A DNA stretch of 64,000 nucleotides from Streptomyces sp. RKAG290. GTDB lineage: Bacteria; Actinomycetota; Actinomycetes; Streptomycetales; Streptomycetaceae. The notes below the pieces were generated by a model. It ran no database searches, was not told the origin of the DNA, and worked only from the letters and a program-made list of their open reading frames with translations. Of the stretch, positions 51,185 to 59,156 are shown piece by piece (the first letter of the stretch is position 1; each line of letters begins with the position of its first letter). The stretch lies in NCBI RefSeq assembly GCF_023701695.1, contig NZ_JAJOZC010000001.1, forward strand, positions 1,612,001 through 1,676,000, in the 5' to 3' direction. Both the position numbers and the translations under genes were made by a program.

Positions 51185-51313
51185 TCAGTGACCGGTGGAG
51201 CCGCCGTTGTCCCTGCGGTCGAGGGCTCGCTGCAGGGCGGCGGCGGCGTTCTGGCGCTCCGACTCGGTCGGGCGGTGGCTGTGACGGACGCGGCGGACAG
51301 TGGTCTCGGCCAT
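51185..51313 (-). CDS. Small conserved-looking protein of 42 residues
   Basis: Starts at the ATG at 51313 with AAGGAG upstream and encodes MAETTVRRVRHSHRPTESER followed by QNAAAALQRALDRRDNGG STGH. It is basic, helical (QNAAAALQRALDRR) and has no Cys or membrane segment. It converges on the phosphatase gene. Good codon use, a good ribosome site and the repeat cluster just upstream make it likely to be real. I do not know a function. Confidence 0.6.
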   Translation of the reverse strand: MAETTVRRVRHSHRPTESERQNAAAALQRALDRRDNGGSTGH

Positions 51314-51340
51314 GGTGGATCGACTCCTTGAGATCGCGAG

Positions 51341-51392
51341 GATTTCGAGATCGAACAATCGTGAAAATGATTTCGAGATCAGGGATTTCGAG
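51341..51392. repeat. Three direct repeats GATTTCGAG before the 42-residue protein gene
   Basis: GATTTCGAGATC occurs at 51341-51352 and 51369-51380, and GATTTCGAG at 51384-51392. They lie 28-80 bases upstream of the ATG at 51313, in an AT-richer patch. The spacing (28 and 15 bases) is irregular. They probably bind a regulator of the small gene; this is inference. Confidence 0.6.
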
Positions 51393-51941
51393 GCGCCGGA
51401 AGGGGCGGGGAGCGGGCGCCGCAGGGGTTGCCTGCATCAGGGCGCGCACTCACGACCGCCAGTCGCTGGTTCAGCGAGACGTTCGGCTTCTACAAAGCTA
51501 GGGCAGCCGGGCCGGTCTGTCTCCACAATTACTCGGACTTCCTACTATCTGAGACGGAGGTTTGCGCGTGGTGCGCCCCCGCCCACGCTCAGCTGCCGGC
51601 CGGGCACCCGTACGGCGTGCGATCGTGCCTGGTCAGGGCGGTGACAGGGCTCACAGGCCGGGTCGGCCGCTCCGGCCGGGGACCGGTGAGCGCGACCGCG
51701 TCCGCTACTCCTTCGGGAATCGTGTCGAGCCGGCGTGCCCGCGACGAGCTGGGCTACCGCCCCCTGTACCCGTCGGTGTGGACGGCCCGGGACGCCGGAG
51801 CGCTGTAGGGGCGAATCGAGCCCGCCCGGCGATCGAGGACAGGGGAGCCGTGCGGGCGAGCCGGTCACCCACACGTACTCACCCCGCATTTGAGTACGCG
51901 CCCCATGTCGAAGAAACGTGCGGCGCACGACAGTTGCACCC
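51393..51941. other. Region with no intact gene; possible epimerase remnant
   Basis: About 550 bases without an intact recognisable gene. The frame 51428-51808 (+) ends RARDELGYRPLYPSVWTARDAGAL, which strongly resembles the C-terminus of NAD-dependent epimerases (A-R-x-E-L-G-Y-x-P-R-Y). Nothing upstream has the NAD-binding start, so this may be a remnant. The AT-rich patch 51490-51560 (ACAAAGCTAG, CAATTACTCGG and TCCTACTATC) looks like a promoter region but drives nothing that I can name. Part of the interval also precedes the CDP-alcohol gene. Confidence 0.4.
51594..51808 (+). pseudogene. Possible remnant of an NAD-dependent epimerase/dehydratase C-terminus
   Basis: The reading frame ending at 51808 closes with SRRARDELGYRPLYPSVWTARDAGAL and a stop. 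This block resembles the end of epimerase/dehydratase proteins, but the frame has no Rossmann motif, no Ser/Tyr/Lys catalytic set and no good start. The preceding part (TGLTGRVGRSGRGPVSATAS) is weakly reminiscent of the helix before that end. I call it a candidate remnant only. Confidence 0.3.
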
Positions 51942-52514
51942 ATGAACGGCCTCTACGCTCTCAAGCCCTGGTACGCGAACCGGCTCGCCGGTGTCCGCGC
52001 CTCGCTGGTCCGCCGTGGGGTGTCGCCCGACACCCTCACCGCGGCCGGCGTGGTCACGGCGGCCGGCGCCGCCGCCGCACTGGCCTGGCTGCCCGCCGGC
52101 CCCGCCGCCCTGCCGGTCGCCGCCCTGCTCGCGGCCCGGCTCGCCTTCGCCAACCTGGACGGGGCGCTGGCCCGCGACACCGGCCGGACGACCCGCCGCG
52201 GCGCGGTGCTGAACGAACTCGGCGACCGGGTCGCGGACCTGGTCGTGCTGGCCGGGTTCCTGGCGCTCGCCCCGCCGTGGCTGGTGGCGGTGGCCGCACT
52301 CGCGGCGACGCTGCCCTCCTGGGTGTCGCTGGCCGGGGCGGCGGCCGGGGCTCCCCGGCGCAACGGCGGCCCGGTCGGCAAGACCGAGCGCTGTCTGCTG
52401 GTCGTGGGCGCCGCGGCGAGCGGATGGGCCGTACCCGTACTGATCGTGATCGCCGCCGGTTCGCTGCTCACCGCCGCGCTCCGGCTGGCCGGCCTGTGGC
52501 GGGAGCTGGCATGA
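51942..52514 (+). CDS. CDP-alcohol phosphatidyltransferase-family membrane protein (variant motif)
   Basis: 190 residues from the ATG at 51942. Five or six membrane helices follow the amphipathic start (MNGLYALKPWYANRLAGVRASL). The family motif is DxxDGxxARxxxxxxxxGxxxDxxxD; here it reads ANLDGALARDTGRTTRRGAVLNELGD, so the first Asp is Ala and the third is Asn while the second and fourth Asp remain. These Asp residues bind the metal for CDP-lipid transfer. The enzyme may therefore be altered in activity. The gene overlaps the next one (ATGA), so the unit is co-translated. Confidence 0.85.
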   Translation: MNGLYALKPWYANRLAGVRASLVRRGVSPDTLTAAGVVTAAGAAAALAWLPAGPAALPVAALLAARLAFANLDGALARDTGRTTRRGAVLNELGDRVADLVVLAGFLALAPPWLVAVAALAATLPSWVSLAGAAAGAPRRNGGPVGKTERCLLVVGAAASGWAVPVLIVIAAGSLLTAALRLAGLWRELA

Positions 52515-53371
52515 GCGCCGTACTGATCGCAGAGGAGGCGGCGGCGCGCGCCGTGCCGCTGGTCGCGGGCGTGCTGGGCGCGGGCGGGGTCGCGGTCGCC
52601 GTCCTGCCCTCCAGGGTCCGGATGCGGGCCGAGCTGCGCAGGCGGTGGCGGACCTGGGCCCTGGTCGCTCCGGTCTTCCTCGGCGCGTACCTGCTGGGCG
52701 GCGGTGGCACGTACGCGCTGGCCGCGGGGCTCGGAGTGATCGCCGCGAGCGAGTTCGTCACCATGGCGGGGCTGCGGCGCGGTGACCACGTGGTGCTGGC
52801 GGTGGCCGCGGTCCTGCTCCCGGCGCTGGCCTGGCTGGCACCGCACCTCCTGGACCTACGGGCCGCGGCGCTCGTGCTGGTGGCGGCCGCGGTCCCCTCC
52901 GTACTGGCCGGGGACGACCGGACGGGTTTCACCCGCACCGCCCGTACCGCCTTCGGGCTGCTGTGGATCCCGGTCGCGCTGACCGGTCTGGTGACGCTCG
53001 GCGAGACGGGGGTCGCGGTGGGCCTCGCGGTGGCGCTCGGCGATGTCGGCGCCTGGTGCGGCGGTACGGCGCTTGGCCGGCGCGGTCCGCTCGCGCGCCC
53101 GCTGTCGCCGCTCTCCCCCAACAAGACCTGGGCGGGCGTGCTGGGCGCGGCTGTCGCGACCGCCGTACTCCTGCTCGTACTCGGCGAGTTCAGCCTTCCG
53201 CTGTGGGGGGCCGTGATCGGCGGCTGCGTCCTCGGCGACCTGATCGAATCGATGGTCAAGCGCGAGTCCGGGGTGAAGGACGCGGGCAGCTGGCTGCCCG
53301 GCTTCGGCGGCCTGCTCGACCGGATCGACTCCCTGCTGGTGGCCCTTCTCCTGGCGATGGTGATGACGTGA
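52511..53371 (+). CDS. Phosphatidate cytidylyltransferase-like protein (CdsA family)
   Basis: 286 residues with about eight membrane helices. The C-terminal family signature is intact: GDLIESMVKRESGVKDAGSWLPGFGGLLDRIDSLL, and LSPNKTWAGVLGA precedes it. CdsA makes CDP-diacylglycerol from CTP and phosphatidic acid at the membrane. The start overlaps the CDP-alcohol gene stop and the gene ends one base into the acyltransferase start (TGATG). Genomes of this kind have a separate housekeeping cdsA, so this copy is probably dedicated to this module. Confidence 0.9.
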   Translation: MSAVLIAEEAAARAVPLVAGVLGAGGVAVAVLPSRVRMRAELRRRWRTWALVAPVFLGAYLLGGGGTYALAAGLGVIAASEFVTMAGLRRGDHVVLAVAAVLLPALAWLAPHLLDLRAAALVLVAAAVPSVLAGDDRTGFTRTARTAFGLLWIPVALTGLVTLGETGVAVGLAVALGDVGAWCGGTALGRRGPLARPLSPLSPNKTWAGVLGAAVATAVLLLVLGEFSLPLWGAVIGGCVLGDLIESMVKRESGVKDAGSWLPGFGGLLDRIDSLLVALLLAMVMT

Positions 53372-54576
53372 TGACGACTCTCCTGCGCACGCCCGGCCGG
53401 GCCGTGCTCCCGGTCCGCTCCCGGTTCGCCGCCACGCTCCGGCGCGGTCTGTGGTGGGGCGTGCTCAGCCTGACCGGCGGGGTCGAGCGGCGCGGCCGGC
53501 TGCCGCGCGGCGGCTGCGTCGTGGTCGCCAACCACTCCTCGCACGCCGACACGGCAGCCCTTCTCGCGGCGCTTGACGCCCGGCACACCCCGGCGATCGG
53601 GGCGGCGGCGGACTACTGGTTCGCCTCCCCGTGGCGGCGCCGGATCTGCCGCAGGCTGGCGGCCGGGTTCCCGGTGCGGCGGGGCGGCGGCGGGATGGAC
53701 GACCTGCTCTCCATGGCCGGTGAGCTGCGAGCCGGCCGGGCGGTCGTGCTGTTCCCCGAGGGCACCCGGGCCGAGGACGGCGCGCTGGGTTCCTTCCACC
53801 GGGGTGCACTGGTCCTGGCCGAGCAGGCGGGGGTGCCGGTGGTGCCGGTCGGGATCGCCGGTACGGACCGGCTGCTGCCCAAGCACGGACGGCTGCGCTC
53901 GTCGCTGGTGCGGGTGTCGATCGGTGAGCCGCTGCCTGGCAAGGCGTCCCCGGAGCAGGCCCGCGACGCGGTGCTCTCGCTGCATGCGCGTACGGCCGCC
54001 GAACCGCTGAGGGACTCCGCGGCGCGCCGCCGGATCGCCTCGGTCGTCACCTCGCGGTGGGGGGTGCCGCTCGCGTTCTGCTGGGCGTTCGCCGAGGCGC
54101 TGAGCTGGCCGCTGATGCCGGAACTGCTGCTGGGCGCGGTGTGCGTGGCGGTGCCGCGGGCGGCGCTGAAGATGTCGGCCGGCGCGCTCGCCGGCAGTGT
54201 GGCCGGTGGCCTGCTCGCGCTCCAGCTCGCCTCGGCCGGGGTCCAGTTGCCCGCGCCGCTGACGACGGACCGGATGCGCGCGGAGGTCCGACGCGGGCTG
54301 GCGCTGGAGGGTGCCTCGGCGGTGCGCCACCAGCCGTGGAACGGCATCCCGTTCAAGGTGTACGGCGCCGGGGCGGGCCACGCCGGGGTCCCCGCCGCCG
54401 ACTGGCTCGTGGCATCGGCGACGGCCCGCGGTTCGCGCACGCTCACGGTGGGTCTGGGCTTTGCCGCGTTCGGGCTGCTGATGCGCCGCCACCGCCGCCA
54501 CTACGGCCGCTACCTGGCCCTGCTGGGCGGCGGGTTCGCCGTGGGGCTCTCGCTGATCGTGCACGGCTGGAGCTGA
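53371..54576 (+). CDS. PlsC-type acyltransferase fused to a C-terminal membrane domain
   Basis: 401 residues. The N-terminal half (about 1-210) is an acyl-glycerol-phosphate acyltransferase: NHSSHAD (the NHxxxxD motif) and FPEGTR (the FPEGTRS-type motif), with a membrane helix before. The second half (about 220-401) is a different membrane protein: a helix FAEALSWPLMPELLLGA, a GSVAGGLLALQLASAG helix and QPWNGIPFKVYGAGAG, which I recall from a small DedA/YqaA-like family. Fusion of the two parts is unusual. The ATG overlaps the CdsA-like stop by one base, so the three genes form one unit that would build a phospholipid. Confidence 0.85.
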   Translation: MTTLLRTPGRAVLPVRSRFAATLRRGLWWGVLSLTGGVERRGRLPRGGCVVVANHSSHADTAALLAALDARHTPAIGAAADYWFASPWRRRICRRLAAGFPVRRGGGGMDDLLSMAGELRAGRAVVLFPEGTRAEDGALGSFHRGALVLAEQAGVPVVPVGIAGTDRLLPKHGRLRSSLVRVSIGEPLPGKASPEQARDAVLSLHARTAAEPLRDSAARRRIASVVTSRWGVPLAFCWAFAEALSWPLMPELLLGAVCVAVPRAALKMSAGALAGSVAGGLLALQLASAGVQLPAPLTTDRMRAEVRRGLALEGASAVRHQPWNGIPFKVYGAGAGHAGVPAADWLVASATARGSRTLTVGLGFAAFGLLMRRHRRHYGRYLALLGGGFAVGLSLIVHGWS

Positions 54577-54609
54577 GCGGGGCCGGCCGGCCGCCGGGCG
54601 CAATGGAAA

Positions 54610-54647
54610 CCGCCCCCCGGCCGGCAGGGGAACCGGACGGGGGGCGG
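54610..54647. terminator. Hairpin between the lipid module and the P5C dehydrogenase gene
   Basis: CCGCCCCCC (54610-54618) and GGGGGGCGG (54639-54647) pair perfectly around a 20-base loop in the 112-base gap between convergent genes. Confidence 0.65.
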
Positions 54648-54688
54648 AATTCGGGGGCGGGCGCCGGGAGGGCGGCGCCCCGGGGCGG

Positions 54689-56320
54689 TCAGCCCTGGTG
54701 GGGGTAGGTGTAGTCGGTCGGCGGGACCAGCGTCTCCTTGATGGCCCGGGTAAGGGTCCAGCGCTGGAGGTTCTGCGGGGCGCCCGCCTTGTCGTTCGTA
54801 CCCGAGGCACGGCCGCCGCCGAAGGGCTGCTGGCCGACGACGGCACCGGTCGACTTGTCGTTGATGTAGAAGTTGCCCGCGGCGTACCGCAGCTTCTCCA
54901 TCGTGTACGCGGCCGCGGCGCGGTCGTTGGCGATGACGGCACCGGTCAGGGCGTAGTCGGACACCGACTCCATCTGCTCCAGCATCGCGTCGTACGTGTC
55001 GTCCTCGTAGACGTGGACGGCGAGGATCGGGCCGAAGTACTCGGTCGTGAAGACCTCGTTCTCGGGGTCGCTGCACTCGATGACGGTCGGGCGGACGAAG
55101 TAGCCCACCGAGTCGTCGTACGTGCCACCGGCGACGATCGTGCACGCCGGGTCGGCCGCGGCACGGTCGATCGCGGCCTTGTTCTTCGCGAAGGCGCGGT
55201 CGTCGATGACGGCACCCATGAAGTGCGACAGGTCGGTGACGTCGCCCATGGTGATGGAGTCGACCTCGGCGGCGAACTTCTCCTTGAAACCGGAGTTCCA
55301 GATGGAGGCCGGGACGTACGCACGCGAGGACGCCGAGCACTTCTGGCCCTGGAACTCGAAGGAGCCACGGGTCAGCGCGGTCTTCAGGATCGCGTGGTCG
55401 GCCGACGGGTGCGCGACGACGAAGTCCTTGCCGCCGGTCTCGCCGACGAGGCGCGGGTAGGTGCGGTACTTGGCGATGTTGGTGCCGACCGTCTTCCACA
55501 GGTGCTGGAAGGTGGGGGTCGAGCCGGTGAAGTGGATACCGGCCAGGTCGCGGTGGTTCAGGGCCACCTCGGAGACGGCGATGCCGTCGCCGGTCACCAG
55601 GTTGATGACGCCCTTGGGGAGGCCGGCCTCCTCCAGGAGCTGCATGAGCAGCACGGCGGCGTGGGTCTGCGTCGGGGAGGGCTTCCACACCACGACGTTG
55701 CCCATGAGCGCGGGGGCGGTGGGCAGGTTGCCCGCGATGGCCGTGAAGTTGAACGGCGTGATCGCGTAGACGAAGCCCTCCAGCGGGCGGTGGTCCATGC
55801 GGTTCCACACGCCCGGGGAGTTGGCCGGGGGCTGCTCGGCCAGGATCTGGCGCGCGTAGTGCACGTTGAAGCGCCAGAAGTCCACGAGCTCGCAGGGGGT
55901 GTCGATCTCGGCCTGCTGGGCGGTCTTGCCCTGGCCGAGCATCGTGGAGGCGGCCAGCGTCTCGCGCCAGGGGCCGGAGAGCAGCTCGGCGGCGCGCAGG
56001 ATGATGGCCGCGCGGTCGTCGAAGGCCATCGCGCGCCAGGCGGGAGCGGCGGCGAGGGCGGCGTTGACCGCGTCCTTGGCGTCCTGCTCGGTGGCGCCGG
56101 CGTACGTACCGATGACGGCCTTGTGGTTGTGGGGCTGCACGACGTCGAAACGCTCGCCGCCACCCATCCGCTTTTCGCCGCCGATGGTCATCGGCAGGTC
56201 GATCGGGTTCTGGCTGAGCTCCTTGAGCTTCGTCTCCAGACGGGCGCGCTCCGGGGAGCCCGGGGCGTAGGAGTGCACCGGCTCGTTGACCGGCGCGGGG
56301 ACCTGGGTGACAGCGTCCAT
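54689..56320 (-). CDS. pruA: L-glutamate gamma-semialdehyde (1-pyrroline-5-carboxylate) dehydrogenase
   Basis: 543 residues. It is an aldehyde-dehydrogenase-fold protein of the P5CDH branch: FNFTAIAGNLPTAPALMGNVVVWKPS, the catalytic Glu in LVGETGGKDFVVAHPSAD, the catalytic Cys in FEFQGQKCSASSRAYVP and EYFGPILAVHVY near the end. It oxidises glutamate semialdehyde to glutamate with NAD, the second step of proline breakdown. It lies 38 bases after the proline dehydrogenase gene on the same strand. Both genes face the PucR regulator across a palindrome. Confidence 0.95.
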   Translation of the reverse strand: MDAVTQVPAPVNEPVHSYAPGSPERARLETKLKELSQNPIDLPMTIGGEKRMGGGERFDVVQPHNHKAVIGTYAGATEQDAKDAVNAALAAAPAWRAMAFDDRAAIILRAAELLSGPWRETLAASTMLGQGKTAQQAEIDTPCELVDFWRFNVHYARQILAEQPPANSPGVWNRMDHRPLEGFVYAITPFNFTAIAGNLPTAPALMGNVVVWKPSPTQTHAAVLLMQLLEEAGLPKGVINLVTGDGIAVSEVALNHRDLAGIHFTGSTPTFQHLWKTVGTNIAKYRTYPRLVGETGGKDFVVAHPSADHAILKTALTRGSFEFQGQKCSASSRAYVPASIWNSGFKEKFAAEVDSITMGDVTDLSHFMGAVIDDRAFAKNKAAIDRAAADPACTIVAGGTYDDSVGYFVRPTVIECSDPENEVFTTEYFGPILAVHVYEDDTYDAMLEQMESVSDYALTGAVIANDRAAAAYTMEKLRYAAGNFYINDKSTGAVVGQQPFGGGRASGTNDKAGAPQNLQRWTLTRAIKETLVPPTDYTYPHQG

Positions 56321-56358
56321 GGGTTCCGTTGCTCCTTAGGTAGAGAGGTGGAGGGGGC

Positions 56359-57285
56359 TCAGCCCTTGGTGAGGATGGAGCGGGCGAAGAACAGCAGGTT
56401 GGCCGGCTTCTCCGCGAGGCGGCGCATGAAGTAGCCGTACCAGTCGGTGCCGTACGCGGTGTAGACGCGCATCCGGTGGCCCTCGGCCGCGAGCCGGACG
56501 TGCTCGTCGCTGCGGATGCCGTACAGCATCTGGAACTCGTACTCGTCGAGCTTGCGGCCCGCCTTGCGGGCCATCTCCTGGGCGATGGCGATCAGGCGCG
56601 GGTCGTGGGACCCGATCATCGGATAGCCCGCGCCCTCCATCAGCGTCCGCAGGATGCGGACATACGCCTTGTCGGTCTCGGCCTTGTCCTGGTACGCCAC
56701 GGAGGCGGGCTCCTTGTAGGCGCCCTTCACGATGCGGACGCGGCTGCCGGCGGCGGCAAGGCGGCGGGCGTCGTCCTCGGTGCGGAACAGGTAGGCCTGG
56801 ATGACGCATCCGGTCTGCGGGTGGTCCTTCCGCAGCTCCTCGTGGATGGCGAACATCGAGTCGAGGGTGGTGTGGTCCTCGGCGTCCAGGGTGACCGTGG
56901 TGCCGATCGCGGCGGCGGCCTCGACGACCGGGCGGACGTTGGCGAGGGCCAGCTCGTGGCCGTTCTCCAGTGCCTGGCCGAACATCGAGAGCTTCACGGA
57001 CATCTCGGCCCTGGTGCCCAGGCCGAGGTCCTTGAGGCGGCCGACGAGCTCCAGGTAGGCGTCGCGGGCGGCGGCGGCCTGCTCGGGCGTGGTGATGTCC
57101 TCACCGACCACGTCCATGGTGACTTCGAGGCCCCGGCCGGCGGCGTCCTCGATGATCGGGACGACCTGCTCGACCGTCTCACCGGCGATGAACCGGCCGA
57201 CGACCTGCTTGGTGCCCGGGGCTGCCGAGATGAAGCGGCGCATCTTGTCGCTGCGGGACGCGGCGAGAATCACGGGACCCAGCAC
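56359..57285 (-). CDS. Proline dehydrogenase
   Basis: 308 residues from a GTG at 57285, chosen because GGAGG is six bases upstream and the residues fit the family start (LGPVILAASRSDKMRR). The FAD barrel motifs are present: TLDAEDHTTLDSM, RIVKGAYKEPASVAY, IGSHDPRLI, FQMLYGIRSD and YGTDWYGYFMRRLAEKPANLLFFAR near the C-terminus. It oxidises proline to 1-pyrroline-5-carboxylate, passing electrons to the quinone pool. It is the first gene of the proline-catabolic pair. Confidence 0.95.
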   Translation of the reverse strand: MLGPVILAASRSDKMRRFISAAPGTKQVVGRFIAGETVEQVVPIIEDAAGRGLEVTMDVVGEDITTPEQAAAARDAYLELVGRLKDLGLGTRAEMSVKLSMFGQALENGHELALANVRPVVEAAAAIGTTVTLDAEDHTTLDSMFAIHEELRKDHPQTGCVIQAYLFRTEDDARRLAAAGSRVRIVKGAYKEPASVAYQDKAETDKAYVRILRTLMEGAGYPMIGSHDPRLIAIAQEMARKAGRKLDEYEFQMLYGIRSDEHVRLAAEGHRMRVYTAYGTDWYGYFMRRLAEKPANLLFFARSILTKG

Positions 57286-57437
57286 GGGGCACCTCCACGG
57301 AAAGTACGAACGAAGGCCGTACCGCCACGGATGGAACACAAGGACCGGAAGCGGTACAGCACGGAGAACCACCGTGAAATCTAAGGATCCCCCGATCCTG
57401 TGCCATCGACAGCTGTCACGCATCCGTGCCCTGGATC

Positions 57438-57453
57438 TCAGACATATGTCTGA
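57438..57453. promoter_or_regulatory. Perfect 16-base palindrome between proline dehydrogenase and the PucR gene
   Basis: TCAGACATATGTCTGA reads the same on both strands. It is 21 bases upstream of the GTG of the PucR gene and 153 bases upstream of the divergent proline dehydrogenase start. It is the only strong palindrome in the divergent region and is a plausible operator of the PucR regulator. Confidence 0.7.
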
Positions 57454-57473
57454 AGGGGTGCGAGAATGACCGG

Positions 57474-58616
57474 GTGAAGGGCGATTACCAGGAGCTGGTC
57501 GACGAGATCTCCGGGCTGCTCGGCGTTCCCGCGACGCTGGAGAACCGGGATTTCGGCCTGGTCGCCTTCGGCGCGCACGACAGCGACGACGACACCGCGA
57601 TGGACCCGGTCCGCACCCGTTCGATCCTGACCCGCCGCTCGACCCCCGCGGTCCGCGCGTGGTTCGAGAACTTCGGCATCGCCCGCGCCACCGGCCCCGT
57701 CCGCATCCCGGCCGCCCCGGAGGCCGGCGTCAACCGGGACCGCATCTGTCTGCCCGTACGCCATCGGGGTGTCGTGCTCGGTTACGTGTGGCTGCTGGAC
57801 GCCGCGGCCGGGCCGACGGACGAGCAGCTGGACGCGGCGATGGAGGTGGCGGCGCGGATCGGGGCGCTGCTCTCCGACGAGGCACGGGCGGGCACGGACC
57901 TGTCCCGGGAGTTCGGCGCGGTCCTCACGGCCGGGCGCGGCTGGCAGCGCGACATGGCGGTGGCCGCGCTCAGCGAGGCGCTCGGACCGGATGCGGAGGG
58001 GCTGCACACCGTGGTGTGCGTGACCCCGTGGCCGGACGATCCGCCCTCGGTGAGCACGGTGCCTTCGGCGGCGGCCCTGTCGCCCGCCCCTTCCGGAGAC
58101 GGGGCGGGCCCTCCCGCACTGGCCGCGCTGGTCCGGCTCCGGTCCCCCGACGTCCTGGACCCGGCGCTCACCGCCGCCGACCGGCTGCGCACCAGCGCGG
58201 GGCCCGCTGCCGCCGCCGGCATCGCGGTGCCGCGCCGGGGCCTGGCGGAGCTGGGCGACGCCTGGCACGAGGCGTCCGCCGCCTGCCGGGCGGCAGCGGC
58301 GGAGTCCCGGTTCGGCCCGGTCGCCCGGTGGTCGGCCATCGGCCCGTACCGCCTGCTGACCGCGCTCACCCCCGGCACACCGCCCGACCACACCGTCCGC
58401 CCCCTGCTCACCCCGCCGCACCGGGACCTGGCCCGTACCGCGGAGACGTTCCTCGACTGCGCGGGCCAGGCGTCGCGGACCGCCGCCGAACTGGGCATCC
58501 ACCGCCAGACGCTCTACTACCGACTCTCCCGGGTCCAGCAGCTCACCGGCCTTGACCTGAACGACGGGGAGGACCGGCTGCTGCTGCACATGGCCCTGAA
58601 GGCGTCCCGGCTCTGA
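57474..58616 (+). CDS. PucR-family transcriptional regulator (likely proline-responsive)
   Basis: 380 residues from the GTG at 57474. The N-terminal half is a GAF-like sensor region ([27 protein letters not shown]). The C-terminal HTH is the PucR type: [55 protein letters not shown]. It is divergent from the two proline-catabolic genes, with the palindrome between. By analogy with PutR-like regulators it should activate them when proline is present; this is inference. No good Shine-Dalgarno is seen, so the start is less certain. Confidence 0.88.
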   Translation: MKGDYQELVDEISGLLGVPATLENRDFGLVAFGAHDSDDDTAMDPVRTRSILTRRSTPAVRAWFENFGIARATGPVRIPAAPEAGVNRDRICLPVRHRGVVLGYVWLLDAAAGPTDEQLDAAMEVAARIGALLSDEARAGTDLSREFGAVLTAGRGWQRDMAVAALSEALGPDAEGLHTVVCVTPWPDDPPSVSTVPSAAALSPAPSGDGAGPPALAALVRLRSPDVLDPALTAADRLRTSAGPAAAAGIAVPRRGLAELGDAWHEASAACRAAAAESRFGPVARWSAIGPYRLLTALTPGTPPDHTVRPLLTPPHRDLARTAETFLDCAGQASRTAAELGIHRQTLYYRLSRVQQLTGLDLNDGEDRLLLHMALKASRL

Positions 58617-58629
58617 GGGCCACCGGTCA

Positions 58630-59109
58630 CTACGCCGCCCGCTCGTCCGTGCCGGGCACCTTGGCGGTGGACAGGGCGATGCGGTTCCAGGTGTTGATGG
58701 TGAAGATCAGGGCCAGCAGTCCGGCGAGTTCGGCCTCGTCGAACACGGCCGCCGCGCGGGCGTAGACGTCGTCGGGGACGCCGCCGCGGGAGACCAGCGT
58801 GACGGCCTCGGTGAGCGCCAGCGCGGCCCGCTCCTGGGCGGTGAAGAAGTTCGCGGCCTCCTGCCAGACGGCCACCATGTGCAGCCGCTCCTCGCTCTCT
58901 CCGGCCTTGCGGGCGTCGGTGGTGTGCATGTGCAGGCAGTACGCGCAGCCGTTCAGCTGCGAGGAGCGGATCTGCACCAGCTCCACCAGCGCGGGATCCA
59001 GGCCCTGGCGGGCGGCGGCGTCGAAGCCGATGAGGGCCTTGAACGCCTTCGGCGCGGCCTTGGCGAAGTTGATGCGGGGGGTGCGGGCTGCTGCTTCGTG
59101 GTTCGTCAT
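58630..59109 (-). CDS. Carboxymuconolactone-decarboxylase-family (AhpD-like) protein
   Basis: 159 residues from the ATG at 59109, chosen over longer frames that lack a family N-terminus. The AhpD/CMD core is clear: PALVELVQIRSSQLNGCAYCLHMHTTDARKAGESEERLHMVAVWQEAANFFTAQERAALALTEAVT. The CxxC pair (CAYC) with the following His gives a thiol peroxidase-like or hydroperoxidase site. It is divergent from a MocR regulator with 47 bases between the starts, so it is the likely target of that regulator. A role in peroxide or redox stress is a family inference. Confidence 0.93.
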   Translation of the reverse strand: MTNHEAAARTPRINFAKAAPKAFKALIGFDAAARQGLDPALVELVQIRSSQLNGCAYCLHMHTTDARKAGESEERLHMVAVWQEAANFFTAQERAALALTEAVTLVSRGGVPDDVYARAAAVFDEAELAGLLALIFTINTWNRIALSTAKVPGTDERAA

Positions 59110-59156
59110 GTCCTCTACGCTAGAAGCCCGAAAGACCTCACGTAGGGTGCATTTCC

